Shown here: positions 26,663 through 39,613 of the stretch, one piece after another | Position numbering within the stretch: the first letter of the stretch is position 1 | Layout of the letters: the number at the start of each line of letters is the position of its first letter | NCBI RefSeq assembly: GCF_902459555.1 | Contig: NZ_CABPSM010000002.1 | Location: 248,001-312,000, forward strand | Direction: 5' to 3' | Origin: Pandoraea horticolens | Lineage (GTDB): Bacteria; Pseudomonadota; Gammaproteobacteria; Burkholderiales; Burkholderiaceae | DNA length: 64,000 nt | The notes under the pieces: model-generated | What the model was told of the DNA's origin: nothing | Database searches by the model: none | The model's input: the letters and a program-made list of their open reading frames with translations, nothing else | Position numbers and translations under genes: made by a program

Positions 26663-27951
26663 CGTCTCTGCACAACCGTCACGTCAAGCCGTTGATTCTC
26701 GCCGGCCTCAATGGCGAGAACTGGCACCTGGAAGATTACGTCAAGCGCGGTGGTTACCAGCAGCTCGCACGCATTCTGAAGGAGGGCCTCACGCCGGAGC
26801 AGGTCATTGCCGACGTCAAGGCATCGGGCCTGCGTGGCCGTGGAGGCGCAGGCTTCCCGACCGGTCTGAAGTGGAGCTTCATGCCGCGTGCGTTCCCGGG
26901 GCAGAAGTACCTCGTCTGCAACTCGGACGAAGGCGAACCCGGCACGTTCAAGGATCGCGACATCCTGCGCTACAACCCGCATGCGCTGATCGAAGGCATG
27001 GCCATCGGCGGTTTCGCCATGGGCATCACCGTCGGTTACAACTACATCCACGGGGAAATCTACGAAGTGTATGAACGCTTCGAAGAGGCGCTCGAGGAAG
27101 CACGCGCCGCTGGTTATCTGGGCGACAACATTCTCGGCACGGACTTCTCGTTCCAGTTGCACGCTCACCATGGTTACGGCGCGTACATCTGCGGCGAAGA
27201 AACCGCATTGCTCGAGTCGCTCGAGGGCAAGAAGGGCCAACCGCGTTTCAAGCCGCCGTTCCCGGCGAGCTTCGGTCTGTACGGCAAGCCCACGACCATC
27301 AACAACACCGAGACGTTCGCGGCTGTTCCGTTCCTGCTGGCCACCGGCCCGCAGCAGTATCTGGAAATGGGCAAGCCGAACAACGGCGGCACCAAGATTT
27401 TCTCGGTGTCGGGCGACGTCGAGTTGCCGGGTAACTACGAAGTGCCGCTGGGCACGCCGTTTTCCGAGTTGCTGGAACTTGCCGGTGGCATGCGTGGCGG
27501 CAAGAAACTCAAGGCCGTGATTCCGGGCGGCTCGTCGGCACCGGTGGTGCCGGCCGGGCTGATGATGGAAACCACGATGGACTACGACAGCATCGCCAAG
27601 GCTGGATCGATGCTGGGCTCGGGCGCCGTGATCGTGATGGACGAGACACGCTGCATGGTGCGCTCGCTGCTGCGCCTGTCGTACTTCTACTACGAAGAAT
27701 CGTGCGGTCAGTGCACGCCGTGCCGTGAAGGCACGGGCTGGCTGTGGCGCGTGGTCAATCGTATCGAGCACGGTGAAGGCCGCAAGGAAGATCTGGACCT
27801 GCTCAACTCGGTGGCCGAGAACATCATGGGCCGTACCATTTGCGCGCTGGGCGACGCCGCAGCGATGCCGGTGCGCGGCATGCTCAAACACTTCTGGGAC
27901 GAGTTCGCCTACCACGTCGAGCACAAGCATTGCTTGGTCGGCGCTCACTAA
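26659..27951 (+). CDS. nuoF: NADH-quinone oxidoreductase subunit F
   Basis: The 51-kDa-type subunit that oxidises NADH. The 430-residue product holds the NADH/FMN glycine-rich loop [16 protein letters not shown] (about 58-72), the FMN-binding segment [13 protein letters not shown], and the N3 cluster ligands in [11 protein letters not shown] plus a downstream Cys in RTICALGD. The start at 26659 is fixed by the 4-bp overlap with nuoE and by [16 protein letters not shown]. Confidence 0.97.
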   Translation: MTSLHNRHVKPLILAGLNGENWHLEDYVKRGGYQQLARILKEGLTPEQVIADVKASGLRGRGGAGFPTGLKWSFMPRAFPGQKYLVCNSDEGEPGTFKDRDILRYNPHALIEGMAIGGFAMGITVGYNYIHGEIYEVYERFEEALEEARAAGYLGDNILGTDFSFQLHAHHGYGAYICGEETALLESLEGKKGQPRFKPPFPASFGLYGKPTTINNTETFAAVPFLLATGPQQYLEMGKPNNGGTKIFSVSGDVELPGNYEVPLGTPFSELLELAGGMRGGKKLKAVIPGGSSAPVVPAGLMMETTMDYDSIAKAGSMLGSGAVIVMDETRCMVRSLLRLSYFYYEESCGQCTPCREGTGWLWRVVNRIEHGEGRKEDLDLLNSVAENIMGRTICALGDAAAMPVRGMLKHFWDEFAYHVEHKHCLVGAH

Positions 27952-27980
27952 TCCCTTTTGACGCTTGGCATTGAACCGCT

Positions 27981-30293
27981 ATGGTTGAAATCGAAATTGA
28001 CGGCCAAAAGGTCGAGGTGCCCGAAGGCAGCATGGTGATCCAGGCTGCCAAGAAGAACGGCACCTATATTCCTCACTTCTGCTACCACAAGAAGCTGTCC
28101 ATCGCTGCGAACTGCCGCATGTGCCTGGTCGAGGTCGAAAAGGCCCCGAAGGCCGTGCCGGCCTGTGCAACGCCGGTGGCCAACGGCATGATCGTGCGCA
28201 CCAACTCCGAGAAGGCTGTGAAGGCACAGCAATCGGTGATGGAGTTCCTGCTGATCAATCACCCGCTCGACTGCCCGATCTGCGATCAGGGGGGGGAGTG
28301 CCAACTGCAGGACTTGGCCGTCGGTTACGGCAAGTCGGCGTCGCGCTATCAGGAAGAGAAGCGCGTGGTGTTCCACAAGAACGTGGGCCCGCTCATCTCG
28401 ATGGAAGAGATGTCGCGCTGCATCCACTGCACCCGCTGCGTGCGTTTCGGTCAGGAAGTGGCCGGTGTCATGGAGTTCGGCATGCTGGGGCGCGGCGAGC
28501 ACTCGGAAATCACCTCGTTCGTCGGCAAGACGGTCGACTCGGAACTGTCGGGCAACATGATCGACCTGTGCCCGGTCGGTGCGCTGACGTCGAAGCCGTT
28601 CCGTTACAGCGCCCGTACGTGGGAGCTGTCGCGCCGCAAGTCAGTGAGCCCTCACGATGGCGTGGGCGCGAACCTCGTGGTGCAAGTGAAGAACAACAAG
28701 GTCATGCGCGTTGTGCCGCTCGAGAACGAAGCGGTCAACGAATGCTGGATCTCGGACAAGGACCGTTTCTCGTACGAAGGTCTGAACAGCGACGATCGCC
28801 TCACCAAGCCGATGCTCAAGCAAGGCGGTGAGTGGCACGAAGTCGACTGGCAGACGGCGCTCGAGTACGTCGGTCACGGTTTGACGGACATCATCCGCGA
28901 CTTCGGCGCCGACGCCATCGCCGCACTGGCCTCGCCGCACGCCACGATCGAAGAACTGCACCTGCTGCAAAAGTTCGTGCGTGCGCTGGGTAGCGAGAAC
29001 GTCGACTTCCGTCTGCGTCAGACGGATGTGTCGGGCGGCACCCAGGGCGCACCGTGGCTCGGCCTGCCGATCGCCGAACTCGACACGCTGCAAAGCGCGC
29101 TGGTCGTCGGCTCGTTCCTGCGCAAGGATCATCCGCTGTTCGCCTCGCGTCTGCGCTCCGCTGTGAAGGCCGGTGGCCAACTCAACGTGCTGCACGGCTC
29201 GGACGACGATCTGCTGGTGAAGCTCGCCAACAAGATCATCGCCGCACCGGGTGCCTGGGTAAGCGAGTTGGCCGGTATCGCCGTGGCTGCTGCCGCTGCC
29301 AAGGGCGTTGCCGCCCCGGCAGAACTGGCTGGAGTGAGCGCTAGCGATACGGCCAAGGCCATCGCTGCGTCGCTGGCGAACGGTGAGCGTCGCGCGATTC
29401 TGCTGGGGAACGCCGCTGTGCAGCATCCGCAGTTCTCGCAACTGCACGCCATCGCGCAAGTGATCGCTGACATCACCGGCGCCACGCTGGGCTTCCTGAC
29501 CGAAGGCGCCAACACGGTCGGCGGCTACGCAGTGAAGGCCACGAACGCGAAGGGCGCTGCCGCGCTGTTCGCACAGCCGCGTCAGGCGTACCTGCTGCTG
29601 AACGCCGAGCCGGAGTACGACTCGGCCGATGCGAAGCAAGCACTCACGGCTTTGACTGCCGCGAAGATGGTTGTCTCTCTCTCGCCGTTCAAGCATGGCC
29701 TCGACTACGCCGACGTGCTGCTGCCGATCGCCCCGTTCACGGAAACCGCCGGTACGTTCGTCAACGCCGAAGGTCTGCCGCAACACTTCAACGGTGTGGT
29801 GCGGGCGCTGGGCGAAACGCGTCCGGGCTGGAAGGTGCTGCGCGTGCTGGGCAACCTCCTCAAGCTGCAAGGCTTCGAGCAAGACACGGCTGAGCAGGTT
29901 CGCGACGAAGCCCTCGCCGGTTTCTCGGCGGCTGCGCTCGACAACCGCGCCAAGGCCGCACTGACTGCGCCGAAGGCGGCGGGTCAGGGGCTGGAGCGTC
30001 TGGCCGATGTGCCGATCTACGCTGCCGATGCACTGGTGCGCCGTGCCCCGTCGCTGCAACTGACGAACGATGCCAAGGCTGCGCTGCGTGCCACGCTGCC
30101 GGCGGCACTGTTCGACAGCCTGGGCCTCGCCGCCGGCGACGCCGTGCGCGTGCGCCAGGGCGATGCCGTGGTTACGCTGCCGGCCGCTCGTTCGGAAACG
30201 CTGCCTGCCAATGTGGTGCGCGTTCCGGCGGCTACGCCGGCGTCCGCCGCGCTTGGCGCGATGTTCGGTGAAATTTCGGTGGAGAAGGCGTAA
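27981..30293 (+). CDS. nuoG: NADH-quinone oxidoreductase subunit G
   Basis: The 75-kDa-type subunit, 770 residues. The N-terminal part (1-240) is ferredoxin/hydrogenase-like with ligands for N1b (first ligand in HFCYHK, then ANCRMCLVEV and VPACATPV), for N5 and N4 (NHPLDCPICDQGGECQLQD and CIHCTRCVRF) and LCPVGALTSKP. The C-terminal molybdopterin-oxidoreductase-like domain is Ala-rich and degenerate, as usual. It ends directly at the nuoH start (TAA followed by ATG). Confidence 0.96.
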   Translation: MVEIEIDGQKVEVPEGSMVIQAAKKNGTYIPHFCYHKKLSIAANCRMCLVEVEKAPKAVPACATPVANGMIVRTNSEKAVKAQQSVMEFLLINHPLDCPICDQGGECQLQDLAVGYGKSASRYQEEKRVVFHKNVGPLISMEEMSRCIHCTRCVRFGQEVAGVMEFGMLGRGEHSEITSFVGKTVDSELSGNMIDLCPVGALTSKPFRYSARTWELSRRKSVSPHDGVGANLVVQVKNNKVMRVVPLENEAVNECWISDKDRFSYEGLNSDDRLTKPMLKQGGEWHEVDWQTALEYVGHGLTDIIRDFGADAIAALASPHATIEELHLLQKFVRALGSENVDFRLRQTDVSGGTQGAPWLGLPIAELDTLQSALVVGSFLRKDHPLFASRLRSAVKAGGQLNVLHGSDDDLLVKLANKIIAAPGAWVSELAGIAVAAAAAKGVAAPAELAGVSASDTAKAIAASLANGERRAILLGNAAVQHPQFSQLHAIAQVIADITGATLGFLTEGANTVGGYAVKATNAKGAAALFAQPRQAYLLLNAEPEYDSADAKQALTALTAAKMVVSLSPFKHGLDYADVLLPIAPFTETAGTFVNAEGLPQHFNGVVRALGETRPGWKVLRVLGNLLKLQGFEQDTAEQVRDEALAGFSAAALDNRAKAALTAPKAAGQGLERLADVPIYAADALVRRAPSLQLTNDAKAALRATLPAALFDSLGLAAGDAVRVRQGDAVVTLPAARSETLPANVVRVPAATPASAALGAMFGEISVEKA

Positions 30294-31358
30294 ATGAGCC
30301 TGAACGAAGTCATCAATCAATACGGCACGCAACTGCTGGGCGTGGCCTGGCCGACGGTGTGGGCGCTGGTTCGCATTCTCGTCGTGGCCGTGATCCTGCT
30401 GCTGTGCGTGGCGTATCTGATTCTGTGGGAGCGTAAGCTCATCGGCTGGATGCATGTGCGTCTTGGTCCGAACCGCGTGGGTCCGGCCGGTCTGCTTCAG
30501 CCGATCGCCGACGTGTTGAAGCTCCTGCTCAAGGAAGTCATCACGCCGTCGCAAGTCAGCAAGGGCATTTACGCCATCGCACCGGTGATGGCCGTGTTGC
30601 CGGCCTTTGCGATCTGGGCGGTGATTCCGTTCCAGCCGGGGGCGGTACTGGCCGACGTGAACGCCGGTCTGCTTTATGCCATCGCAATCTCGTCGATCGG
30701 TGTGTACGGCGTGATTCTCGCCGGCTGGGCCTCGAACTCGAAGTACGCCTTCCTCGGCGCCATGCGCGCGTCGGCCCAGATGATTTCGTACGAAATCGCC
30801 ATGGGCTTCGCGCTGGTGACGGTGCTGATGACGGCTGGCTCGCTCAATCTGTCGGACATCGTGCGCTCGCAAGAGCACGGCATGTTCGCCGGGATGGGGC
30901 TGAACTTGTTGTCGTGGAACTGGCTGCCGCTGCTGCCGATGTTCATCGTCTACTTCATCTCGGGTATCGCGGAAACGAACCGCCACCCGTTCGACGTGGT
31001 GGAAGGCGAGTCGGAAATCGTGGCCGGTCACATGATCGAGTACTCGGGCATGGGCTTCGCGCTGTTCTTCCTGGCCGAGTACATCAACATGATCATCATC
31101 TCGGCGCTGGCTTCGGTGTTGTTCCTGGGGGGCTGGAGTGCGCCGTTCGGCTTCCTGTCGTTCATCCCGGGGGTGTTCTGGCTGGCGTTCAAGGTGTTCC
31201 TGCTGCTGTCGGTGTTCATCTGGGTGCGTGCGACGTTCCCGCGCTACCGCTACGACCAGATCATGCGTCTGGGCTGGAAAGTTTTCCTGCCGTTGACGAT
31301 CGTTTGGGTGATCGTGGTGGGTGGCTGGATCATGTCGCCCTGGAACATCTGGGGCTGA
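30294..31358 (+). CDS. nuoH: NADH-quinone oxidoreductase subunit H
   Basis: Membrane subunit linking the quinone pocket to the proton channels. 354 residues with about eight membrane helices. Conserved cytoplasmic loops: [19 protein letters not shown], and [19 protein letters not shown] with the acidic residues important for coupling. It begins on the base after the nuoG stop. Confidence 0.97.
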   Translation: MSLNEVINQYGTQLLGVAWPTVWALVRILVVAVILLLCVAYLILWERKLIGWMHVRLGPNRVGPAGLLQPIADVLKLLLKEVITPSQVSKGIYAIAPVMAVLPAFAIWAVIPFQPGAVLADVNAGLLYAIAISSIGVYGVILAGWASNSKYAFLGAMRASAQMISYEIAMGFALVTVLMTAGSLNLSDIVRSQEHGMFAGMGLNLLSWNWLPLLPMFIVYFISGIAETNRHPFDVVEGESEIVAGHMIEYSGMGFALFFLAEYINMIIISALASVLFLGGWSAPFGFLSFIPGVFWLAFKVFLLLSVFIWVRATFPRYRYDQIMRLGWKVFLPLTIVWVIVVGGWIMSPWNIWG

Positions 31359-31381
31359 GGCGAACGGAGTAGAGGAATCCC

Positions 31382-31873
31382 ATGGTAAGGGCAATCAAGG
31401 ACTTTTTCGGCAGTTTCCTGTTGTTGGAACTGCTCAAGGGCATGGCGCTCACGGGGCGCTACACGTTCGCTCGTAAGGTGACGGTGCAGTTTCCGGAAGA
31501 GAAGACGCCGCTGTCGCCGCGTTTTCGCGGTTTGCATGCGCTGCGCCGTTATCCGAACGGTGAAGAGCGCTGCATCGCCTGCAAGTTGTGCGAAGCGGTG
31601 TGCCCGGCAATGGCCATCACGATCGAGTCGGATGTGCGTGACGACGGCACTCGCCGTACCACGCGTTACGACATCGATCTGACCAAATGCATTTTCTGCG
31701 GCTTCTGCGAAGAAAGCTGCCCGGTGGACTCGATCGTCGAGACACACATTCTCGAGTATCACGGCGAGAAGCGTGGCGATCTGTACTTCACCAAGGAAAT
31801 GTTGCTCGCGGTGGGCGATCGTTACGAAAACGAAATCGCGGCGGCCAAGGCGGCCGATGCGCCGTACCGTTAA
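31382..31873 (+). CDS. nuoI: NADH-quinone oxidoreductase subunit I
   Basis: Carries two [4Fe-4S] clusters (N6a and N6b). The 163-residue product has two ferredoxin motifs: [12 protein letters not shown] and [12 protein letters not shown]. An amphipathic N-terminus docks it to the membrane. ATG is 23 bp after nuoH. Confidence 0.97.
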   Translation: MVRAIKDFFGSFLLLELLKGMALTGRYTFARKVTVQFPEEKTPLSPRFRGLHALRRYPNGEERCIACKLCEAVCPAMAITIESDVRDDGTRRTTRYDIDLTKCIFCGFCEESCPVDSIVETHILEYHGEKRGDLYFTKEMLLAVGDRYENEIAAAKAADAPYR

Positions 31874-31952
31874 GCAGGGCAGGGCGCGGCAGATCGATGG
31901 CGCGCCCGGTACGGCAATTGACGTTGGCTAATTCTCGCGACACCCGGTGATT

Positions 31953-32588
31953 ATGGAATTCACAACCTTTCTTTTCTACGTGTTTGCGCTGATCCTCGTG
32001 GTCTCCGGCCTGAAGGTCGTGACCTCGCGCAACCCCGTGCAGTCGGCACTGTTCCTGGTGCTGGCTTTCTTCAACGCCGCGGCGATCTGGATGCTGCTCG
32101 AGGCCGAGTTCCTGGCGATCATGCTGGTGCTCGTCTACGTCGGCGCGGTGATGGTGCTGTTCCTGTTCGTGGTGATGATGATCGACATCAATCTCGACGA
32201 ACTGCGACGCGGCTTCGGCAAGTTCATTCCGCTGGCGAGCACGGTCGGCGCGATCATGATCGTCGAAGCGTCGCTGGTGCTGATGCGCGGCTACGGCGCC
32301 ACGCGCGCGCCGGTCAAGGCCGTGTCGGCCCCCGACGTGCCGAACACCAAAGCGCTCGGTATCGCGCTGTACACCGACTATATCTTTGCCTTCGAAGTGG
32401 CAGGTCTGATCCTGCTGGTGGCCGTCGTGGCAGCCGTTGCGCTCACGATGCGTACCCGTAAGGACCACAAACAGACCGACCCGAGCAAGCAGGTGCGCGT
32501 GAAGGCGCGCGACCGCGTGCGTCTGGTGTCGATGCCCGCCGAAGCCCGGCAGCAATCCACCGGCACTGACAAGCCGGCGGCGGAATAA
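31953..32588 (+). CDS. nuoJ: NADH-quinone oxidoreductase subunit J
   Basis: A 211-residue membrane subunit with five membrane helices, including the conserved helix around VLVYVGAVMVLFLFVVMM (about residues 56-73). The polar C-terminal tail (from about 165) is long and basic. The ATG at 31953 (MEFTTFLFYVFA) is preferred over the in-frame GTG two codons upstream. The gap to nuoI is 79 bp. Confidence 0.94.
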   Translation: MEFTTFLFYVFALILVVSGLKVVTSRNPVQSALFLVLAFFNAAAIWMLLEAEFLAIMLVLVYVGAVMVLFLFVVMMIDINLDELRRGFGKFIPLASTVGAIMIVEASLVLMRGYGATRAPVKAVSAPDVPNTKALGIALYTDYIFAFEVAGLILLVAVVAAVALTMRTRKDHKQTDPSKQVRVKARDRVRLVSMPAEARQQSTGTDKPAAE

Positions 32589-32597
32589 GGAGACAGC

Positions 32598-32909
32598 ATG
32601 ATGTCGTTGTCGCTAGCGCATTACCTGGTGTTGGGCGCGATTCTCTTCGCGATCAGCATTACCGGTATCTTCCTCAACCGCAGAAATGTGATTGTGCTGC
32701 TGATGGCCATCGAGCTGATGTTGCTCGCGGTCAATCTGAACTTCGTCGCGTTCTCGCATTACCTGGGCGACATTGCCGGCCAGGTATTCGTGTTCTTCAT
32801 TCTTACGGTGGCCGCCGCGGAAGCCGCGATCGGTCTGGCCATTCTGGTCACGCTGTTCCGTAAGCTCGAAACGGTCAACGTCGAAGATCTCGACCGCCTT
32901 AAGGGTTAA
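32598..32909 (+). CDS. nuoK: NADH-quinone oxidoreductase subunit K
   Basis: A 103-residue subunit with three membrane helices and the buried glutamates of the E-channel: Glu in [12 protein letters not shown] and in [11 protein letters not shown]. Two ATG codons stand in tandem (32598 and 32601); AGGAG at 32588-32592 fits both, so the true length is 102 or 103. nuoJ ends 9 bp upstream. Confidence 0.95.
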   Translation: MMSLSLAHYLVLGAILFAISITGIFLNRRNVIVLLMAIELMLLAVNLNFVAFSHYLGDIAGQVFVFFILTVAAAEAAIGLAILVTLFRKLETVNVEDLDRLKG

Positions 32910-32926
32910 CAAAAGCGAACGCTGTT

Positions 32927-34978
<2,052 letters not shown>

Positions 34979-34996
34979 TAGGGGGAGCCAACAATA

Positions 34997-36478
34997 ATGC
35001 AATCGCTACCGCTTCTGAGTCTGGCCATTTGGCTGCCCATCCTGTCGGGGATCGTTATCCTCGCGGTGGGAAATGACCGTAACCCGACGGGCGCACGCGT
35101 GCTGGCGCTCATCGGTTCGCTGGTGAGCTTCCTGGTCACGCTACCGCTGATCTCGAACTTCGACGCCAACACGCCGGCGTTCCAGTACGTCGAAAAGACG
35201 AGCTGGATCGAGCGTTTCCACATCAACTACTTCCTGGGTATCGACGGCATCTCGCTGTGGCTGGTCGTGCTGACCGCACTCATCACGGTGATCGTGGTGA
35301 TCGCGGGCTGGGAAGTGATCACGGAGCGTGTCTCGCAGTACATGGCCGCGTTCCTGATCCTCTCGGGGTTGATGGTCGGTGTGTTCTCGGCGCAAGACGG
35401 CCTGCTGTTCTACGTGTTCTTCGAAGCCACGCTGATCCCGATGTACCTGATCATCGGTGTGTGGGGTGGGCCGAACCGTGTGTACGCAGCGTTCAAGTTC
35501 TTCCTGTACACGTTGCTCGGCTCGCTGCTGATGCTGGTCGCGCTGATCTACCTGTACAACGCAACGGGTTCGTTCACGCTGACCGACTGGTACGCGGTGA
35601 AGCTGCCGATGAACGTGCAGATACTGCTGTTCGTGGCGTTCTTCATGGCCTTCGCCGTGAAGGTGCCGATGTGGCCGGTGCATACCTGGCTGCCGGACGC
35701 TCACGTGGAAGCACCGACGGGCGGCTCGGTCGTGCTGGCCGCCATCATGCTGAAGCTCGGCGCGTACGGTTTCCTGCGCTTCTCGCTGCCGGTCGTCCCG
35801 GACGCCAGCCACTACCTGTCGGGCTTCATGATCGCGCTTGCGCTGATCGCCGTCGTCTACATCGGCCTCGTAGCGCTGGTGCAGACCGATATGAAGAAGC
35901 TGGTGGCGTACTCGTCGATTGCGCACATGGGCTTCGCGATCCTCGGCTTCTTCATGTTCAGCGAAATCGGCATGCAGGGTGCGCTGGTTCAGATGATCTC
36001 GCACGGTTTCGTGTCGGGCGCCATGTTCCTGTGTATCGGGGTGCTGTACGACCGCATGCACTCGCGCAACATCGCCGATTACGGCGGTGTGGTGAACACG
36101 ATGCCGAAGTTTGCTACGTTCTTCATGCTGTTCGCGATGGCCAACAGCGGTTTGCCGGCGACGTCGGGCTTCGTGGGTGAATTCCTGGTGATTTTGGGCG
36201 CCGTGAAGCTGAACTTCTGGGTGGGCCTGCTGGCGGCCACCTCGCTGATCACCGGTGCGGCTTACTCGCTGTGGATGTATAAGCGCGTGATCTTCGGTGC
36301 AATCGCCAACGATCATGTGCGCGAGCTGATCGATATCAACAAGCGCGAGTTCTTCATGCTGGCGGTGCTGGCTGCACTCACGCTGTTCATGGGTATCTAT
36401 CCGAAGCCTTTCACGGACCTGATGCACACCTCCGTGGTTAACCTCCTCGCCCACGTGGCGCAGACCAAGCTGCCGTAA
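34997..36478 (+). CDS. nuoM: NADH-quinone oxidoreductase subunit M
   Basis: Antiporter-like proton-pumping subunit, 493 residues, about 14 membrane helices. Conserved features: the channel Glu in FYVFFEATLIPMYLIIG and Lys residues in FKFFLYTLLGS and AVKVPMWPVHTWLPDAH. A GGGGGAGCC ribosome site lies 10 bp before the ATG. Confidence 0.96.
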   Translation: MQSLPLLSLAIWLPILSGIVILAVGNDRNPTGARVLALIGSLVSFLVTLPLISNFDANTPAFQYVEKTSWIERFHINYFLGIDGISLWLVVLTALITVIVVIAGWEVITERVSQYMAAFLILSGLMVGVFSAQDGLLFYVFFEATLIPMYLIIGVWGGPNRVYAAFKFFLYTLLGSLLMLVALIYLYNATGSFTLTDWYAVKLPMNVQILLFVAFFMAFAVKVPMWPVHTWLPDAHVEAPTGGSVVLAAIMLKLGAYGFLRFSLPVVPDASHYLSGFMIALALIAVVYIGLVALVQTDMKKLVAYSSIAHMGFAILGFFMFSEIGMQGALVQMISHGFVSGAMFLCIGVLYDRMHSRNIADYGGVVNTMPKFATFFMLFAMANSGLPATSGFVGEFLVILGAVKLNFWVGLLAATSLITGAAYSLWMYKRVIFGAIANDHVRELIDINKREFFMLAVLAALTLFMGIYPKPFTDLMHTSVVNLLAHVAQTKLP

Positions 36479-36498
36479 TCGGGGAGGACATCTAGATC

Positions 36499-37968
36499 AT
36501 GCAAAACATTAATCTGCTGCCTGCGTTGCCGGAGGCCATCCTGCTGCTCATGATCCTCGTGATCATGATGTGCGACGCGTTTCTCGGCCAGACGCGCAAG
36601 CTGAACTACGTTCTGGCACTCATCACGTCTGCGGTCGTGTCCGTGCTGTGGGCTTGCAATGCCGGCGACCCGGCATCGCACTACCTGTTCGGCAACGTGT
36701 TCATCGCCGATCCGATGTCGAACCTGCTCAAGGCCTTCGGTGGTCTGGCAACGTTCGTCACGTTCATCTACGGCCAGAAGTATCTGGAAGCGCGCGGCCT
36801 TGCCCGTGGCGACTTCTATGTCCTCAGCCTGTTCTCGCTGCTGGGTCTGTCAGTGATGATCTCGGGCAACAACTTCCTGACGCTGTATCTGGGTCTGGAA
36901 CTGATGTCCCTGTCGCTGTACGCCCTCGCTGCCGTGTGGCGCGATTCGACGAACGCGACCGAGTCGGCCATGAAGTACTACGTGCTGGGCGCACTCGCTT
37001 CGGGCTTCCTGCTGTACGGCATGTCGATGATGTACGGCGCGACCGGTTCGCTCGAACTGGCCAAGGTCTTCGAAGTCATCGCTTCGGGCGCCGTGAACAA
37101 GATCGTGCTCGTGTTCGGCGTGGTGTTCGTGGTCGCCGGTCTGGCATTCAAGCTGGGCGCTGCTCCGTTCCACATGTGGGTGCCGGACGTCTACCAAGGC
37201 GCACCGACCCCGGTCACGCTGCTCATCGGTGGCGCGCCGAAGCTGGGTGCGTTTGCACTGCTGCTGCGTTTGCTCGTCGAAGGCATGCTGCCGCTGGCGA
37301 TCGACTGGCAACAGATGCTGATCATCCTGGCGGTGCTCTCGCTGGTGATCGGTAACCTGACGGCCATCGTGCAGACCAACGTCAAGCGTCTGCTGGCGTA
37401 CTCGACGATCTCGCACATGGGTTTCGTGCTGCTGGGCATGCTCTCGGGCGTGGTGGGCGGCAAAATCGACGGTATCGCCGACGCTTACGGCTCGTCGCTG
37501 TTCTACAGTGTGATCTACCTGCTGACGACGCTGGGCACGTTCGGTATCGTGCTGCTGCTCTCGCGCAAGGGCTTCGAAGCCGAGAACCTCACGGATCTGA
37601 AGGGCCTGAACCAGCGTAGCCCGTGGTTTGCCTTCGTCATGCTGATGCTGATGTTCTCGCTGGCCGGCATTCCGCCGCTGGCAGGCTTCTACGCCAAGCT
37701 GGCCGTGCTGCAAGCCGTGGTCAACGCCGGTATGGTGTGGCTGGCCGTGGTGGCCGTGATCGCATCGCTGATCGGTGCGTTCTACTACTTGCGTGTCGTC
37801 AAGCTGATGTACTTCGACAAGCCGGAAGACACCAACGCGCTGGAAGGCAGCGGTACGATGCGCTTCGTGCTGTCGCTGAACGGTCTGGTGCTGATTTACC
37901 TGGGCCTGATGCCGGGCTCGTTGATGGATTGGTGCCTGCGCACCATCAAACTGACGCTGGCCAGCTAA
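36499..37968 (+). CDS. nuoN: NADH-quinone oxidoreductase subunit N
   Basis: The third antiporter-like subunit, 489 residues. Conserved features: [17 protein letters not shown] with the channel Glu, [16 protein letters not shown], and [28 protein letters not shown] ribosome site precedes the ATG. Last true complex I gene; DUF2818 follows after 123 bp. Confidence 0.96.
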   Translation: MQNINLLPALPEAILLLMILVIMMCDAFLGQTRKLNYVLALITSAVVSVLWACNAGDPASHYLFGNVFIADPMSNLLKAFGGLATFVTFIYGQKYLEARGLARGDFYVLSLFSLLGLSVMISGNNFLTLYLGLELMSLSLYALAAVWRDSTNATESAMKYYVLGALASGFLLYGMSMMYGATGSLELAKVFEVIASGAVNKIVLVFGVVFVVAGLAFKLGAAPFHMWVPDVYQGAPTPVTLLIGGAPKLGAFALLLRLLVEGMLPLAIDWQQMLIILAVLSLVIGNLTAIVQTNVKRLLAYSTISHMGFVLLGMLSGVVGGKIDGIADAYGSSLFYSVIYLLTTLGTFGIVLLLSRKGFEAENLTDLKGLNQRSPWFAFVMLMLMFSLAGIPPLAGFYAKLAVLQAVVNAGMVWLAVVAVIASLIGAFYYLRVVKLMYFDKPEDTNALEGSGTMRFVLSLNGLVLIYLGLMPGSLMDWCLRTIKLTLAS

Positions 37969-38091
37969 GCGGCCGGGGGCGTTCGGAAGGACGAAGTCGG
38001 CGAAGGCAACGACGCCGGCAGGAAACCGGGCAGGCGCGGGCCGAGATGGCCGGCCCGGCTCAAGAGAGACAAACAGGCGGAGGCAAGAACG

Positions 38092-38409
38092 ATGGGCATG
38101 TCGGCAGGGGGTACGCTTGTGATTCTGCTGGCCGTGCTGGGCGCGAACCTGCCGTTCGTGAATCAGCGCCTGTTCGGCCTCATTGCGCTCAAGCGGGCAG
38201 TCAAGCCGCTGTGGTTGCGTCTGATCGAACTGGTGGTGGCCTACTTCGTGGCGGGCGCCCTCGGATACCTGATCGAATCGGGCATCGGCAACGTGTTTTC
38301 GCAGGGCTGGGAGTTCTATGCCGTGACGGCGAGTCTGTTTGTCGTGTTCGCGTTTCCGGGCTTCGTTTACCGATATTTGTGGCGTCATCGACCGGCGGCT
38401 ACCGCTTGA
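38092..38409 (+). CDS. DUF2818 small membrane protein
   Basis: A 105-residue protein with three hydrophobic segments (about 5-22, 45-63 and 75-97) and the motif NLPFVNQRLFGL. In betaproteobacteria this family is found just after nuoN, which suggests a role linked to complex I, but no function is established to my knowledge. GGAGG 8 bp before the ATG at 38092; a second ATG two codons later is possible. The 123-bp gap to nuoN contains a 7-bp GC hairpin around 38038-38058. Confidence 0.85.
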   Translation: MGMSAGGTLVILLAVLGANLPFVNQRLFGLIALKRAVKPLWLRLIELVVAYFVAGALGYLIESGIGNVFSQGWEFYAVTASLFVVFAFPGFVYRYLWRHRPAATA

Positions 38410-38423
38410 GATGTCTGCTTTGC

Positions 38424-38454
38424 AAAGCGCCGCCCTTGGGCGGCGTTTTGTTTT
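38424..38454 (+). terminator. terminator of the nuo operon
   Basis: An 8-bp GC stem (38428-38435 with 38438-38445) with a tight loop, followed by TTTTGTTTT. It lies 15-20 bp after the DUF2818 stop and marks the end of the long nuo transcript. Confidence 0.9.
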
Positions 38455-38485
38455 GGGTTCGCCAATTTTCAGCCGTGGAGGGCTT

Positions 38486-39079
38486 ATGACCCAACGTCAA
38501 ACCGACGATCAACATCTGATTGAGACATGTGTTACGAGTGAGACGGTCTACGACGGTGCGTTCCTGACCATCAAGCGCGATCGCGTCCGTCTGCCCGATG
38601 GCAAGACAGCCTTGCGCGAGTACACCACCCATCCGGGGGCGGTCATGGTGATTCCGCTCTTCGAAGATGGTCAGGTGCTTATGGAGCGTCAGTATCGTTA
38701 TCCGCTCGAGCGTGTGATGACGGAATTGCCGGCGGGCAAGCTCGACGACGCGGAAGGCGGTTTGGCCTGCGGTCAGCGTGAACTGCTGGAAGAGACCGGT
38801 TATCACGCCAAGCGCTGGGACTACCTCACGCGTATTCATCCGGTGATTTCGTATTCGACGGAATTCATCGACATCTGGCTCGCGCGCGACCTCACGCTTG
38901 GCGAGCAGTGCCTCGATGAAGGCGAGTTTCTCGACGTGTTCAAGATGCCTGCGACCGAGCTGCTGCAATGGGTGCGCGACGGGCGCATAACGGACGTAAA
39001 ATCGATTATCGGCGCGTTCTGGCTTGAGAAGATATTATCGGGAGTCTGGCAGCCGAACGAGCGTTCGCCGCTGCGCTGA
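38486..39079 (+). CDS. NUDIX hydrolase, ADP-ribose pyrophosphatase type
   Basis: A 197-residue NUDIX enzyme of the ADP-sugar class, which splits ADP-ribose or similar molecules. The Nudix box is complete: G-x5-E-x7-RELLEETGY, beginning at GKLDDAE. The N-terminal swapped beta-strand region and the RQYRYPLERVMTELPAG segment are typical of NudF-like proteins. Start at 38486 has GGAGG 5-9 bp upstream. It follows the nuo terminator and so should have its own promoter. Confidence 0.9.
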   Translation: MTQRQTDDQHLIETCVTSETVYDGAFLTIKRDRVRLPDGKTALREYTTHPGAVMVIPLFEDGQVLMERQYRYPLERVMTELPAGKLDDAEGGLACGQRELLEETGYHAKRWDYLTRIHPVISYSTEFIDIWLARDLTLGEQCLDEGEFLDVFKMPATELLQWVRDGRITDVKSIIGAFWLEKILSGVWQPNERSPLR

Positions 39080-39142
39080 TCCATCGTCAATATTTGAGCT
39101 CGTGCCTTGCGACTGGCGGGGCCGGGACACATTCATAGCGTC

Positions 39143-39613
39143 ATGAAGGTTTTTGATTTGCGTTGTGCGCACGAGCACACCTTCGAGGGCTGGTTCGGCT
39201 CGGAGGACGATTACCTTTCGCAGCAAGCGCGGGGGCTGGTGACTTGCCCCGTTTGCGGCGATACGGCAATCGTGCGCATGCCGTCTGCACCGCGCCTGAA
39301 CCTGTCGGGGGCGACTTCGCGTGCCGATGCCGCGCCACCGGCCGCTCAGGAGCGCGGCGCGTCGAGCGGCGCCGTCGAAGCGAAACGCGAATTGCAGACG
39401 CTCTGGATGAAAGCTGTGCGCCACGTCATGGCGAACACAGAAGACGTCGGTGGCAACTTCGCGGAGGAAGCCCGCAAGATCCATTATCGGGAAGCCCCGG
39501 AGCGCAACATCCGCGGGACGGTGTCTAGGGAAGAGACCGAGGCGCTGGCGGAGGAGGGCATCGACGTGATGCCGCTCCCCATTCCCGACGGCTTCAAGGA
39601 TACGTTACAGTAA
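39143..39613 (+). CDS. DUF1178 protein
   Basis: A 156-residue protein of the DUF1178 family. The N-terminal part holds MKVFDLRCAHEHTFEGWF and a zinc-ribbon-like CPVCGD, giving Cys8 with Cys36/Cys39 as potential zinc ligands. An Ala-rich linker precedes a helical C-terminal region with RKIHYREAPERNIRG. Function unknown. The ATG at 39143 matches the conserved N-terminus; the upstream in-frame start does not. Confidence 0.88.
   Translation: MKVFDLRCAHEHTFEGWFGSEDDYLSQQARGLVTCPVCGDTAIVRMPSAPRLNLSGATSRADAAPPAAQERGASSGAVEAKRELQTLWMKAVRHVMANTEDVGGNFAEEARKIHYREAPERNIRGTVSREETEALAEEGIDVMPLPIPDGFKDTLQ

Noticed and set aside
28641-31394. 917-codon minus-strand ORF opposite nuoG and nuoH
   Set aside because: Same reason: antisense of highly biased, conserved complex I genes; the translation is full of His, Arg and Gln.
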